Source: Pontibacillus salipaludis (lineage in GTDB: Bacteria > Bacillota > Bacilli > Bacillales > BH030062). From it: a DNA stretch of 64,000 nt. Location of the stretch: contig NZ_BMIN01000009.1 in the NCBI RefSeq assembly GCF_014642405.1, forward strand, positions 62,001-126,000, read 5' to 3'. A model generated the notes under the pieces. It did no database searches. It had not been told where the DNA came from and was given only the letters and a program-made list of their open reading frames with translations. The translations under genes and the position numbers were made by a program. Shown piece by piece: positions 57,121 to 64,000 of this stretch; within the stretch, counting starts at the first letter, position 1; the number at the start of each line of letters is the position of its first letter.

Positions 57121-58010
57121 GCTAAGGTGCGGGGGCGTTTGAGTCTTGTGATGGTATAGATGGCCAATCCGGACCAGATGAATGAGAAGGCGATCATATG
57201 TACATGAGTGAAGGGTTCATTATATAGAAAGACGCCAATAACTAGCATAATGGTTGGAGCAAAGTACTGAAGAAAGCCAACCAGGGATAAAGGAATACGC
57301 TTCGCTCCGCTTGAGAACAGAAGGAGTGGTATTGCAGTTACGATTCCTGCTCCAAATACATAGATAGAAGTCATAGATAACCATTCTATTTCTCCAAAGC
57401 TTCCTGCTTGTTGGCTTAATAAATACAGTAACGCAATAGGAGTGACCAATAATGTCTCGATCGTCAATCCAAACACTGCACCTACGTTCACCATCTTCTT
57501 TAATAAACCATAGGATCCAAAACTAAACGCAAGTAATATTGCAATCCAAGGGAAGGATCCGAAGTTCCACGTCATATAGGTTACACCGACTGCTGCAAGA
57601 AGGATGGCAAGCCATTGAGCTTTATTAAACGATTCTTTCAATACAAGCATTCCTAAGAATATGCTTACAAGTGGATTAATATAATAGCCTAGACTAGCTT
57701 CTACTACGTGATCTGTGTTTACTGCCCAAATATAGGTAACCCAGTTAATACTTATAGTGATGGAAGCAAGACTGATGCCAATAACCTGTTTTTTATTCGT
57801 GAAGATGCGTTTAACTTCCTGCTTAAATGGTTTGCTTTTTCGAAGTATAACGATGACTCCGAACATAAAGAGACACGACCAAATAATACGGTGAGCCAAA
57901 ATTTCAAAAGCCGGCACTTCTTGAATCAATTTCCAGTAAATCGGCAAGATCCCCCACAAGATATAAGCACCAGTCGTATAAAGTATTCCCAGTTTGCTTT
58001 CCGTTTGCAT
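57114..58010 (-). CDS. rarD: RarD family EamA-type transporter
   Basis: Protein of 298 residues, ten membrane helices in two EamA halves. RarD landmarks are TGAYILWGILPIYWKLI at the start, HRIIWSCLFMFGVIV, WVTYIWAVNTDHVVEASLGYYINPLVSIFLG and FSSGAKRIPLSLVGFLQYFAPT. The substrate is unknown. ATG 58010 has AAAGGAC upstream and gives the family's normal length; ATG 58049 gives an odd 13-residue extension without a site. Its last codons and stop lie in a palindromic repeat. Confidence 0.88.
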   Translation of the reverse strand: MQTESKLGILYTTGAYILWGILPIYWKLIQEVPAFEILAHRIIWSCLFMFGVIVILRKSKPFKQEVKRIFTNKKQVIGISLASITISINWVTYIWAVNTDHVVEASLGYYINPLVSIFLGMLVLKESFNKAQWLAILLAAVGVTYMTWNFGSFPWIAILLAFSFGSYGLLKKMVNVGAVFGLTIETLLVTPIALLYLLSQQAGSFGEIEWLSMTSIYVFGAGIVTAIPLLLFSSGAKRIPLSLVGFLQYFAPTIMLVIGVFLYNEPFTHVHMIAFSFIWSGLAIYTITRLKRPRTLAQ

Positions 58011-58116
58011 GTCGGATGTGTCCTTTCTTATTAGAATCACCTCATCCATTATAATTCTGAAGGATAAACATCGCTACTTAAATGATTGAAGGTTAATAGG
58101 GGAAGGAGAAATCGGA

Positions 58117-58638
58117 ATGAAACCCTTTAAAGCACATCTATCTGAGAAGGATGTTGTAGCTCTTGCTTATTTAGTCGGTCAGCGACTTGATTCCATTATT
58201 GCAACTTCAACGAGCCTCCATGTTCAAAACGAAGCCCTGGATGAATACGATTCAATCCTAATTGAAGTGAATCATCAATACATTTCGATTCATAATACAA
58301 GACTTGAATCGGAGGGTTTTGTTAGGTATTGGGATGTAACTAAACTGCATCCTTCTGAATTAAACCGTGAAGAAGAGGATGAAGACAATATTCTGTATCA
58401 TATTTCTGTTGATCAGCTTTTTGTCACAGAGATCAGGGGCATTTCCATTTTTGCAAAGGAAGTAGAAACAGATGAGGTAACACTAATGGTAGATGAAATG
58501 ATCGTATTTGATCTAGAGGATGGACGAGAGGTTGGCTTAGTAGCCAGGAAAGAGAAATCAGGTGTTGGGATTTTGTTTGAAAGCGAATCTATCAATAGGA
58601 TCGCTCAATCTTGTATAGAACGTTGTCGATGCGGATAA
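58117..58638 (+). CDS. Hypothetical cytoplasmic protein
   Basis: Protein of 173 residues, acidic, no membrane segment. Mainly beta, with SILIEVNHQYISIHNTRLESEGFVRYWDVTKLH and VDEMIVFDLEDGREVGLVARKEKSGVGILFE, and a Cys-containing tail (IERCRCG). I do not recognise a family. GGGGAAGGAG lies 8 bases before the ATG. It is divergent from rarD, with a small gene downstream. Confidence 0.75.
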   Translation: MKPFKAHLSEKDVVALAYLVGQRLDSIIATSTSLHVQNEALDEYDSILIEVNHQYISIHNTRLESEGFVRYWDVTKLHPSELNREEEDEDNILYHISVDQLFVTEIRGISIFAKEVETDEVTLMVDEMIVFDLEDGREVGLVARKEKSGVGILFESESINRIAQSCIERCRCG

Positions 58639-58732
58639 AAACAAATGATCCCAGTTCGCGTGTTTATTTCCAGTTGAGAAGCGGGTATAGACTATTGTAG
58701 TCAACAAAAGAACTTCTAAGGAGGTATTTACA

Positions 58733-58858
58733 ATGGCTAACAACAATAACAATCAAGGTAAAAGTGGCGAGAACCGAACAGAGGAACAAAATAAAGAGTA
58801 CGGCCGCCAGGGGAAATACGCTAAAGGGAACAAGAAGAACTCAAGTGATCATGAATAG
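58733..58858 (+). CDS. 41-residue hydrophilic Asn/Lys-rich protein
   Basis: AAGGAGG lies 9 bases before ATG 58733. The product, ANNNNNQGKSGENRTEEQNK followed by EYGRQGKYAKGNKKNSSDHE, is highly charged, without hydrophobic core, and probably disordered. Composition is reminiscent of minor spore proteins, but the family is not established. A strong terminator follows, supporting a real transcription unit. Confidence 0.65.
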   Translation: MANNNNNQGKSGENRTEEQNKEYGRQGKYAKGNKKNSSDHE

Positions 58859-58870
58859 GATGTACACAAT

Positions 58871-58922
58871 AAAAAGACTGGCCTAGAAGTCTGAAAGGAC
58901 TTTATGAGGCCAGTCTTTTTTA
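58871..58922 (+). terminator. Rho-independent terminator
   Basis: AAAAAGACTGGCCT (58871-58884) pairs with AGGCCAGTCTTTTT (58907-58920), with an inner AAGTC/GACTT helix. It may act in both directions. Confidence 0.88.
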
Positions 58923-58956
58923 TGTAACTGAGTTTGGCGTTTCTCTCATTTGGCTG

Positions 58957-59379
58957 TTATTCAATCTCTTCGAAAAATTTTCCATCTTCTGGAGCTTCAT
59001 CTTTAGGAGCTAGTACGCCAACTTGGGCAATCCCGTCTTCTTTAACGAGATAATTGTAAAACCAATCTGGTTCTTCTTCGAAGGCGACGGTGATGAGTGA
59101 AGACGAACTGTCACCTTGTTCTTGTGGTTTTAAATGATAAGATGCATCAGGAAACTTGTCACTTAAATAGGATGTTAATCGATCAACGCCAGGCTCACCT
59201 TCTAATGCTTCTGCTTTCTTAAATCCATCAGGAATAGTGGAAGGGGGTGTTGTCGTGTAGGTTGTATAGGCGAAAAAAATAGCTAAACAAGCGCCTACTG
59301 CCAATAAAATTTTATTTCTCTTAATGCCACCGATCACAATGAGAATAATAGCGATAGGAGCGACAAATAGATAAGCCAT
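58957..59379 (-). CDS. Small membrane protein with C-terminal soluble domain
   Basis: Protein of 140 residues. Two hydrophobic helices (about 3-20 and 24-42) are followed by TTTPPSTIP and an acidic domain ([34 protein letters not shown]). The function is unknown. GGAGGAGG lies upstream of ATG 59379; a 17-residue in-frame extension to 59430 has no site. It is divergent from the bacilliredoxin gene. Confidence 0.75.
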   Translation of the reverse strand: MAYLFVAPIAIILIVIGGIKRNKILLAVGACLAIFFAYTTYTTTPPSTIPDGFKKAEALEGEPGVDRLTSYLSDKFPDASYHLKPQEQGDSSSSLITVAFEEEPDWFYNYLVKEDGIAQVGVLAPKDEAPEDGKFFEEIE

Positions 59380-59579
59380 TGATGTTCCTCCTCCAAATGA
59401 GTAATCTTCTTGGTTTTTCCAAGTGTTCATTTTGTAATATAGGGGTTGAGACCAGCCGCGTCAATAGGAATATTCAGGGATGTCTCGTTAGAATTTTGCG
59501 AGTAATTTCGTTGAAAGCCCCGGAAAATCTTGATATGATGGGCTTAGTAGATCACTCTACAAAAAGGAGATATGCACAT

Positions 59580-60011
59580 ATGGACTTTAATATTTTCATG
59601 CAAGACGCTGTTGGTCAGGCTCGTAATGAAATTGAATCGGTTGGTTACGAACAGCTGACAACACCTGAAGAAGTAGACGAAGCATTACAGCGAAAAGGAA
59701 CTACACTCGTTATGATTAATTCTGTATGTGGTTGTGCTGGTGGTGTAGCACGCCCAGCTGCGGCCCACTCTGTTCATTACGATAAACGTCCAGATCACTT
59801 GGTGACGGTTTTTGCTGGCCAAGATCGTGAAGCTACCAATCGCGCTCGCGAATATTTCGAAGGCTTCCCTCCATCTTCACCATCTTTCGCGTTCTTAAAA
59901 GATGGTAAGATTGTAACGATGGTAGAACGCCACGACATTGAAGGATTTGATCCAATTCAGGTCGTAAATAAACTACAAGCAATCTTTGACGAACATTGTG
60001 AAGAAATTTAA
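59580..60011 (+). CDS. brxB: Bacilliredoxin BrxB (YqiW)
   Basis: Protein of 143 residues, thioredoxin-like. The active site CGC is in [16 protein letters not shown], followed by [32 protein letters not shown], as in BrxA/BrxB. The MDFNIFMQ start and next-door YqjA-type gene, the same order as in B. subtilis yqiW-yqjA, favour BrxB. It removes bacillithiol from oxidised proteins. AAAAAGGAGA lies upstream of ATG 59580. A terminator follows. Confidence 0.92.
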   Translation: MDFNIFMQDAVGQARNEIESVGYEQLTTPEEVDEALQRKGTTLVMINSVCGCAGGVARPAAAHSVHYDKRPDHLVTVFAGQDREATNRAREYFEGFPPSSPSFAFLKDGKIVTMVERHDIEGFDPIQVVNKLQAIFDEHCEEI

Positions 60012-60017
60012 GTGAAA

Positions 60018-60045
60018 AGATGGTCATACTTGGCCATCTTTTTAC
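60018..60045 (+). terminator. Rho-independent terminator
   Basis: AAGATGGTCA (60018-60027) pairs with TGGCCATCTT (60032-60041) with one G-U pair, then TTTAC. Confidence 0.82.
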
Positions 60046-60088
60046 TCGTTTAAATGGAAATGTTACCGAAATTAAAGGAGATTAAGAC

Positions 60089-61039
60089 GTGAAGATTGGA
60101 TATCGAACGATTAAAACCGCTGTAGGGACCCCTATAGCGATTTGGATTGCTCAAATCCTAGCCTTAACGAATTTCGCTTCGGCTGGAATCCTTACCATAC
60201 TTTGTATACAAAACACGAGAAAACGCTCTATAATGAGTGCATCATCCAGGTTTGCAGCTTGTTTATTGGCAATGGCCTTTTCCTACGCTGTATTTGAAAC
60301 GATTGGCTATCATCCCCTTGCAATCGGAATCATGCTGATCTTATTTATTCCCGCAACGGTAAAATTAAAGGTAAAAGAGGGAATCGTAACAAGCTCTGTT
60401 ATTATTCTGCACTTATATGGTTCAAACAATATTGGCTTAGAAACCCTCATTAATGAATTTTTACTGATTGTCGTTGGCATAGGTGTAGCCCTAATTCTGA
60501 ACTTGTACATGCCGAGTCTTGAAAGCAATTTAAAAGAGAAACAAAAACAAATCGAGGATAACTTCAGCATTATACTTAAAGAAATTGCTGAATTCTTAAG
60601 AACGGGTGACCAAAAATGGTCTGGGCAAGAGTTAACTGAAACGGCTCTTATGCTTGAAGACGCAAAGAGCTTGGCTTATCGAGATGTGGAGAACCATTTG
60701 CTTCGTAATCATCATGAATATTACCACTACTTTCAGATGCGACAGAAGCAATTTGAGTTACTCGAACGCATGTTGCCTCATATCAGTCGTGTTAACCATA
60801 CTTATCAGCAGTCAATGATCATGGCCGAATTTTTTGATGAGCTTTCAGATAGCGTCCACCCGGGAAATACAGCAGTACTATTCTTGAAGCAAATTAAAGA
60901 AATGAAAGAAGGCTTTAAAAAGGGAGAACTTCCTCAAACGCGAGAAGAGTTTGAAGAGCGAGCAAGTTTATTTAATTTGTTAAATGAAATCGAACAATAT
61001 TTAATTATCAAGCGATCGTTTAAAAAGAGTGATATTTAG
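60089..61039 (+). CDS. Aromatic-acid-exporter (ArAE/DUF939) family membrane protein, YqjA-like
   Basis: Protein of 316 residues. The N-terminal half has about five membrane helices, starting GYRTIKTAVGTPIAIWIAQIL. The C-terminal half is a soluble coiled, helical domain (LKEKQKQIEDNFSIILKEIAEF, HYFQMRQKQFELLERMLPHIS). The substrate is unproven. GTG 60089 has AAAGGAGATT upstream. The brxB-yqjA order is conserved with B. subtilis. Confidence 0.88.
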   Translation: MKIGYRTIKTAVGTPIAIWIAQILALTNFASAGILTILCIQNTRKRSIMSASSRFAACLLAMAFSYAVFETIGYHPLAIGIMLILFIPATVKLKVKEGIVTSSVIILHLYGSNNIGLETLINEFLLIVVGIGVALILNLYMPSLESNLKEKQKQIEDNFSIILKEIAEFLRTGDQKWSGQELTETALMLEDAKSLAYRDVENHLLRNHHEYYHYFQMRQKQFELLERMLPHISRVNHTYQQSMIMAEFFDELSDSVHPGNTAVLFLKQIKEMKEGFKKGELPQTREEFEERASLFNLLNEIEQYLIIKRSFKKSDI

Positions 61040-61089
61040 TAACTTGAGCGGGCAAGCTACCACTAAAACCATACCGAACAGGAGGTGTT

Positions 61090-61596
61090 GTGGTGAAAGG
61101 CTTGCTCGTTTTTATTTTGCTCGTTTCTCCAATTTGGCCGATTGGGGAAAATCCCTCAAGAGGCTACCCATTTGTAATTGTAAATAAAACGACGAATGAA
61201 TTAGCTTTTATGGATGAAGGTAAAATACAAGGTGTCTACCCGGTTGCCACAGGGAAAACTTCTGATCTAACTCCAGAAGGACTTCACACGATTACAGTTA
61301 AAGCGAAAAATCCATATTATCGAAAACTGAACATTCCAGGTGGGGATCCGAAGAATCCGCTTGGAACTCGTTGGATCGGATTCGATGCTAAAGATACGGA
61401 TGGTCGAATTTACGGGGTGCATGGTACCAACAGACCTGATTCGATTGGGAAATATATATCAAACGGCTGCATTAGAATGAATAACAAAGATGTAGAAGCC
61501 CTTTATGAGAAGATTCCAATTGGTACTAAGATTCTTGTCACCTCTACGAAAAAATCATTTCAGCAGCTGGGTAAAGAATACAAGGCTATTGAGTAG
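61090..61596 (+). CDS. L,D-transpeptidase (YkuD domain), secreted
   Basis: Protein of 168 residues. A short signal peptide (GLLVFILLVSPIWPIG) precedes the YkuD domain: FVIVNKTTNELAFMDEGKI, then the active site HGTNRPDSIGKYISNGCIRM with catalytic His, Ser and Cys in the HxxN-SxGCxR pattern. It makes 3-3 cross-links or anchors wall molecules. It lacks a LysM domain, unlike B. subtilis YkuD. The start is GTG 61090 or 61093 behind AGGAGGTG. A perfect terminator follows. Confidence 0.9.
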   Translation: MVKGLLVFILLVSPIWPIGENPSRGYPFVIVNKTTNELAFMDEGKIQGVYPVATGKTSDLTPEGLHTITVKAKNPYYRKLNIPGGDPKNPLGTRWIGFDAKDTDGRIYGVHGTNRPDSIGKYISNGCIRMNNKDVEALYEKIPIGTKILVTSTKKSFQQLGKEYKAIE

Positions 61597-61610
61597 AATT
61601 AAATCATTTG

Positions 61611-61640
61611 AAAAAGAGCTCAGAACTGAGCTCTTTTTCT
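61611..61640. terminator. Bidirectional terminator
   Basis: AAAAAGAGCTCAG (61611-61623) and CTGAGCTCTTTTT (61626-61638), perfect 13-bp stem between converging genes. Confidence 0.9.
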
Positions 61641-61649
61641 CATCGTTAT

Positions 61650-62177
61650 TTACTTTGTTGTAACTGCTTTTGTAAAGGTGTCGAGATCATTGTGTGTGAT
61701 TCTTGTAATAGCACCGTCCTCATTAAAATTAATTCTTCCTGATAGTTCAACGGTTTCATTCTCTGCCTCAGCTTTAGTGATCTGAACGCTAGCGGTATAC
61801 GTATAGGCGTTATCAACGGACTCTACTGGTTCTATTGTTAAATCCTCCACATTCATCTTCCCATCGATTCCTTGGACTTTACTGTGAAATAAGCTAATCG
61901 CGCGATTGGCTATCGCATCGTCGTAATAGTTTTCTGAGAAATAGGGCTTAAACTCTTCGTCATAATAACTCTCGATTTCACTAGCTGATTGTTGTATATT
62001 CTCGTAATTCTCTGCTAGCTCTTCGCTTGGGCCTGTGAACATCTCCTTGACTACGATTTCAGCTGTTTCACGGTCTTCATCTTTCTCTTCTGAGTTTACA
62101 GAAGAACACCCAACCGCAAGGAATAAGACTCCACATATCGCGATTAACTTCCAGAGCATGTTGCTATTCCCAATCAT
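61650..62177 (-). CDS. Lipoprotein of unknown function
   Basis: Protein of 175 residues. The signal peptide ends in the lipobox AVGC (Cys24). The mature protein opens with an acidic stretch and a helical region (EIVVKEMFTGPSEELAENYE) and ends with a beta sheet (TVELSGRINFNEDGAITRITHND), suggesting an NTF2-like domain. ATG 62177 has GGAGGG at 6-7 bases. The function is unknown. Confidence 0.8.
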   Translation of the reverse strand: MIGNSNMLWKLIAICGVLFLAVGCSSVNSEEKDEDRETAEIVVKEMFTGPSEELAENYENIQQSASEIESYYDEEFKPYFSENYYDDAIANRAISLFHSKVQGIDGKMNVEDLTIEPVESVDNAYTYTASVQITKAEAENETVELSGRINFNEDGAITRITHNDLDTFTKAVTTK

Positions 62178-62316
62178 TAAAAACCCTCCAAAATCTTTGT
62201 TACTCTTATTTACGTTTACGTTGCAGTGAGGTTTCAGGGAATTCCATAAAAATGTAAAATCACCTGATTCATGAAGCTAAGCTCGTCCTCATAGAGTAGT
62301 TGGAGGGGGAATTTCA

Positions 62317-63045
62317 ATGGGAGTAGAAATGATAAGTATGCTAGTGGCTTCTTTATGTACGCTGCTCGGTGCTTTACCTGTATTGCTCATAAAAAACCTT
62401 TCTCATAAAGGACGTGATGTGCTTCTTGCCTACACCGCTGGCGTGATGGTGGCAGCTTCAACGTATGGTCTTATTCCTTCAGCTTTGAAACTATCGAATG
62501 TGCCTGTCTTAATAACAGGAATTTTAGTTGGAACTGTGGTGCTGATGCTCCTAGAAATTCTTTTACCTCATCAGGACTTAGAACATGAAGTGGAAAAAGT
62601 GTCACGTTCTTCTATTTTATTGTTTATTATCGCGATGTCTCTTCATAATGTTCCAGAAGGTTTATCAGTAGGCATTAGCTTTGCCAGTGACTATAGAGAT
62701 TTAGGATCAATCGTAGCCTTTGTCATTGGACTGCAAAATATGCCTGAGGGGTTTCTGGTGGCTTTATTTTTATTGCTACAAAAGGTTCATCAACTAAAAA
62801 TGATGATACTGGTTAGTGTGACAGCTCTTGTGGAATTACTAGCGGCAATAGTAGGGATGTGGTTTGGGCAATTTTTTAGCAACGTTATTCCATATGGACT
62901 TGCCTTTTCAGCAGGTGCGATGCTTTTTATTGTCTATAAAGAATTGATACCTGAAAGTCACGGTGATGGGAATGAACGGGTAGCTACGCTTTCGTTTATT
63001 TTTGGGTTTATCAGTATGATTTTTTTGACGGATATAATGAGGTGA
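62317..63045 (+). CDS. ZIP family metal transporter
   Basis: Protein of 242 residues, seven to eight membrane helices. The TM4 and TM5 metal-path motifs are HNVPEGLSVGISFA and GLQNMPEGFLVALF; the TM5 His is replaced by Asn, as in several bacterial ZIPs. The end has YKELIPESHGDGNE. It probably imports Zn2+ or a related divalent metal. AGTTGGAGGGGGAA lies ahead of the ATG. No Zur-like box was noticed upstream. Confidence 0.9.
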   Translation: MGVEMISMLVASLCTLLGALPVLLIKNLSHKGRDVLLAYTAGVMVAASTYGLIPSALKLSNVPVLITGILVGTVVLMLLEILLPHQDLEHEVEKVSRSSILLFIIAMSLHNVPEGLSVGISFASDYRDLGSIVAFVIGLQNMPEGFLVALFLLLQKVHQLKMMILVSVTALVELLAAIVGMWFGQFFSNVIPYGLAFSAGAMLFIVYKELIPESHGDGNERVATLSFIFGFISMIFLTDIMR

Positions 63046-63183
63046 AGAAGTTCTTCTAAAGAAGAGGGGCTTCTTTTATTTATACTGCGAAGAAAAATAG
63101 TTCCCATCTTTACATTTAATGTTAACATGAGGTTGGTGAATCAGTCGCCAATACATAGTTGAATCTTCAAAGGAGGAAGGCGG

Positions 63184-64000
63184 TTGTGGCTTAACGATCT
63201 AATATTAGCCATCATGTGCTTATTTATGGTGCTCGGTGCACTAGATTATTACGTATTGAATCATAAATTATATTTAGGTTGGCGATTCTATGAAGCTTTT
63301 ATGATGATGGGACCACTCGCCCTTTCTATGGTCGGCATCATTTCATTGGCTCCTGTTCTTGCCAAGTGGCTCGCTCCGATTATTGTTCCGCTATTTGAAT
63401 GGTTTGGAGCAGACCCATCCATGTTTGCTTCCATGCTTCTTGCTATTGATATGGGGGCATATCCGCTCGCTACATCTCTTGCTGCTACAGAAGAAGCGGC
63501 TATTTTCTCCTGGTCCTTATTAGGTACGATGATGGGGCCGACGCTTGTTTTTACAATTCCCATCGCTCTAACTGTTATCCAAAAGAATGATCGCCCCTTT
63601 TTTGCGAAGGGGATCTTAATTGGAATGATGACCATTCCTCTTGGAGTTTTTACAGGAGGTTTTATTGCAGGGTATGAACCTTTGTGGATGGTACAAAACC
63701 TTGTCCCTTCTATTCTACTTGCTGTAATGATTGCCATTGGTTTATGGCTTTTCACGAATGCTACTATTCGTTTCTTCGCTATATTTGGAAAAGGTGTAGA
63801 ACTTATTGTAATTACAGGATTAGCAGCGATTATTATTGAAACATTAACAGGATTTACTGTCATTCCGGGGATGGCCCCTTTAAATGAAGGGATAACAATT
63901 GTAGGGCGTATTACTGTTACTCTTGCAGGAGCTTATCCACTCGTTGCTTTTCTAAATCGAATAGGAGAGAAGCTCTTTACCAGGCTTGGGGCACGCATTG
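63184..64000 (+). CDS. eutH: Ethanolamine transporter EutH family, 3' end cut by window
   Basis: 272 residues are visible and the frame is still open at 64000. About eight membrane segments are seen. Landmarks of EutH are MMMGPLALSMVGIISLAPVLAKWL, GADPSMFASMLLAIDMGAYPLA, LLGTMMGPTLVFTIPIAL, AKGILIGMMTIPLGVFTGGF and VIPGMAPLNEGI. EutH lets ethanolamine into the cell. No other eut gene is in the window, so it may be a stand-alone ethanolamine uptake gene or the first of a set beyond 64000. TTG 63184 has AAAGGAGG 7 bases upstream. Confidence 0.88.
   Translation, partial: MWLNDLILAIMCLFMVLGALDYYVLNHKLYLGWRFYEAFMMMGPLALSMVGIISLAPVLAKWLAPIIVPLFEWFGADPSMFASMLLAIDMGAYPLATSLAATEEAAIFSWSLLGTMMGPTLVFTIPIALTVIQKNDRPFFAKGILIGMMTIPLGVFTGGFIAGYEPLWMVQNLVPSILLAVMIAIGLWLFTNATIRFFAIFGKGVELIVITGLAAIIIETLTGFTVIPGMAPLNEGITIVGRITVTLAGAYPLVAFLNRIGEKLFTRLGARI

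Noticed and set aside
63288-63863. 191-residue minus-strand frame
   Set aside because: Low-complexity translation (many Ile, Ala, Lys, Pro) antisense to eutH, which has a clear ribosome binding site and family motifs.
1-64000. CRISPR arrays, tRNA/rRNA genes, transposase or phage genes, defence islands
   Set aside because: Read for on both strands and not found. The dispersed palindromes are not regularly spaced and have no associated cas genes.

Overview
The window looks like chromosome of a low-GC, endospore-forming, probably salt-adapted Bacillaceae (Halobacillus/Pontibacillus type; this placement is an inference). The grounds are AGGAGG-type ribosome binding sites with frequent GTG/TTG starts, many U-tailed terminators, Fur, CodY and CcpA-like sites, a SAM-I riboswitch, and genes typical of Bacillus relatives: BrxB next to YqjA, YjzC, an RsbR paralogue, a PbpC-like PBP, RarD and CatE. 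No rRNA, tRNA, CRISPR, prophage or transposase gene was seen. The first gene (5' end) and the last, eutH (3' end), run off the window.

Region 1 (1-12.3 kb) holds small detoxification and housekeeping genes: VOC proteins, a CatE/DoxX/HxlR quinone-thiol stress locus, MscS, RpiA, a lipoprotein PBP, a GyrI-like protein, GNAT, an alpha/beta hydrolase broken by an in-frame TAA, and MFS. It is peppered with eleven copies of a 19-21 bp palindrome (GGGACA-GGTACNT-TGTCCC), often starting at stop codons. Two copies of a composite element built from it bracket the CatE locus in direct orientation.

Region 2 (12.3-23.5 kb) holds lipoproteins, an S66 peptidase, a Fur-controlled divergent pair (flavodoxin operon against an unknown gene), GNAT and VOC genes, tandem YjzC genes, a GNAT-pentapeptide fusion, a gamma-carbonic-anhydrase-like protein and a nitronate monooxygenase-like enzyme.

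Region 3 (23.5-33.6 kb) is the most coherent system. It is a nine-gene unit: a three-part ABC importer, a FlK-type thioesterase, Leu/Phe/Val dehydrogenase, and E1 alpha, E1 beta, E2 and E3 of a 2-oxoacid dehydrogenase. It sits behind a promoter with an adjacent CodY-like box, a leader hairpin with a U-run, and a CcpA cre. I infer import of a branched-chain or aromatic compound, deamination, oxidative decarboxylation to acyl-CoA, and hydrolysis by the thioesterase, which stands where bkd operons carry ptb/buk.

Region 4 (33.6-48 kb): RsbR-type stressosome protein, RluA-type pseudouridine synthase, a cupin protein with a Tyr/Pro-rich N-terminus, LCP ligase, metallophosphoesterase, DinG-type Fe-S helicase, ferredoxin, an OFA-family MFS transporter behind a cre-like site, two VOC genes, and a homocysteine methyltransferase under a complete promoter/SAM-I riboswitch/terminator.

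Region 5 (48-64 kb): NhaC, a ferritin-like/cupin fusion paralogous to the Region 4 cupin, methyltransferase, P450 with an operator inside its promoter, FAD oxidase, an ABC exporter flanked by a second palindrome family (GGGTGCC-N-GGCACCC), RarD, BrxB, YqjA-type protein, L,D-transpeptidase, ZIP transporter and EutH. Several small genes (27-54 codons) with good ribosome binding sites were added by hand.
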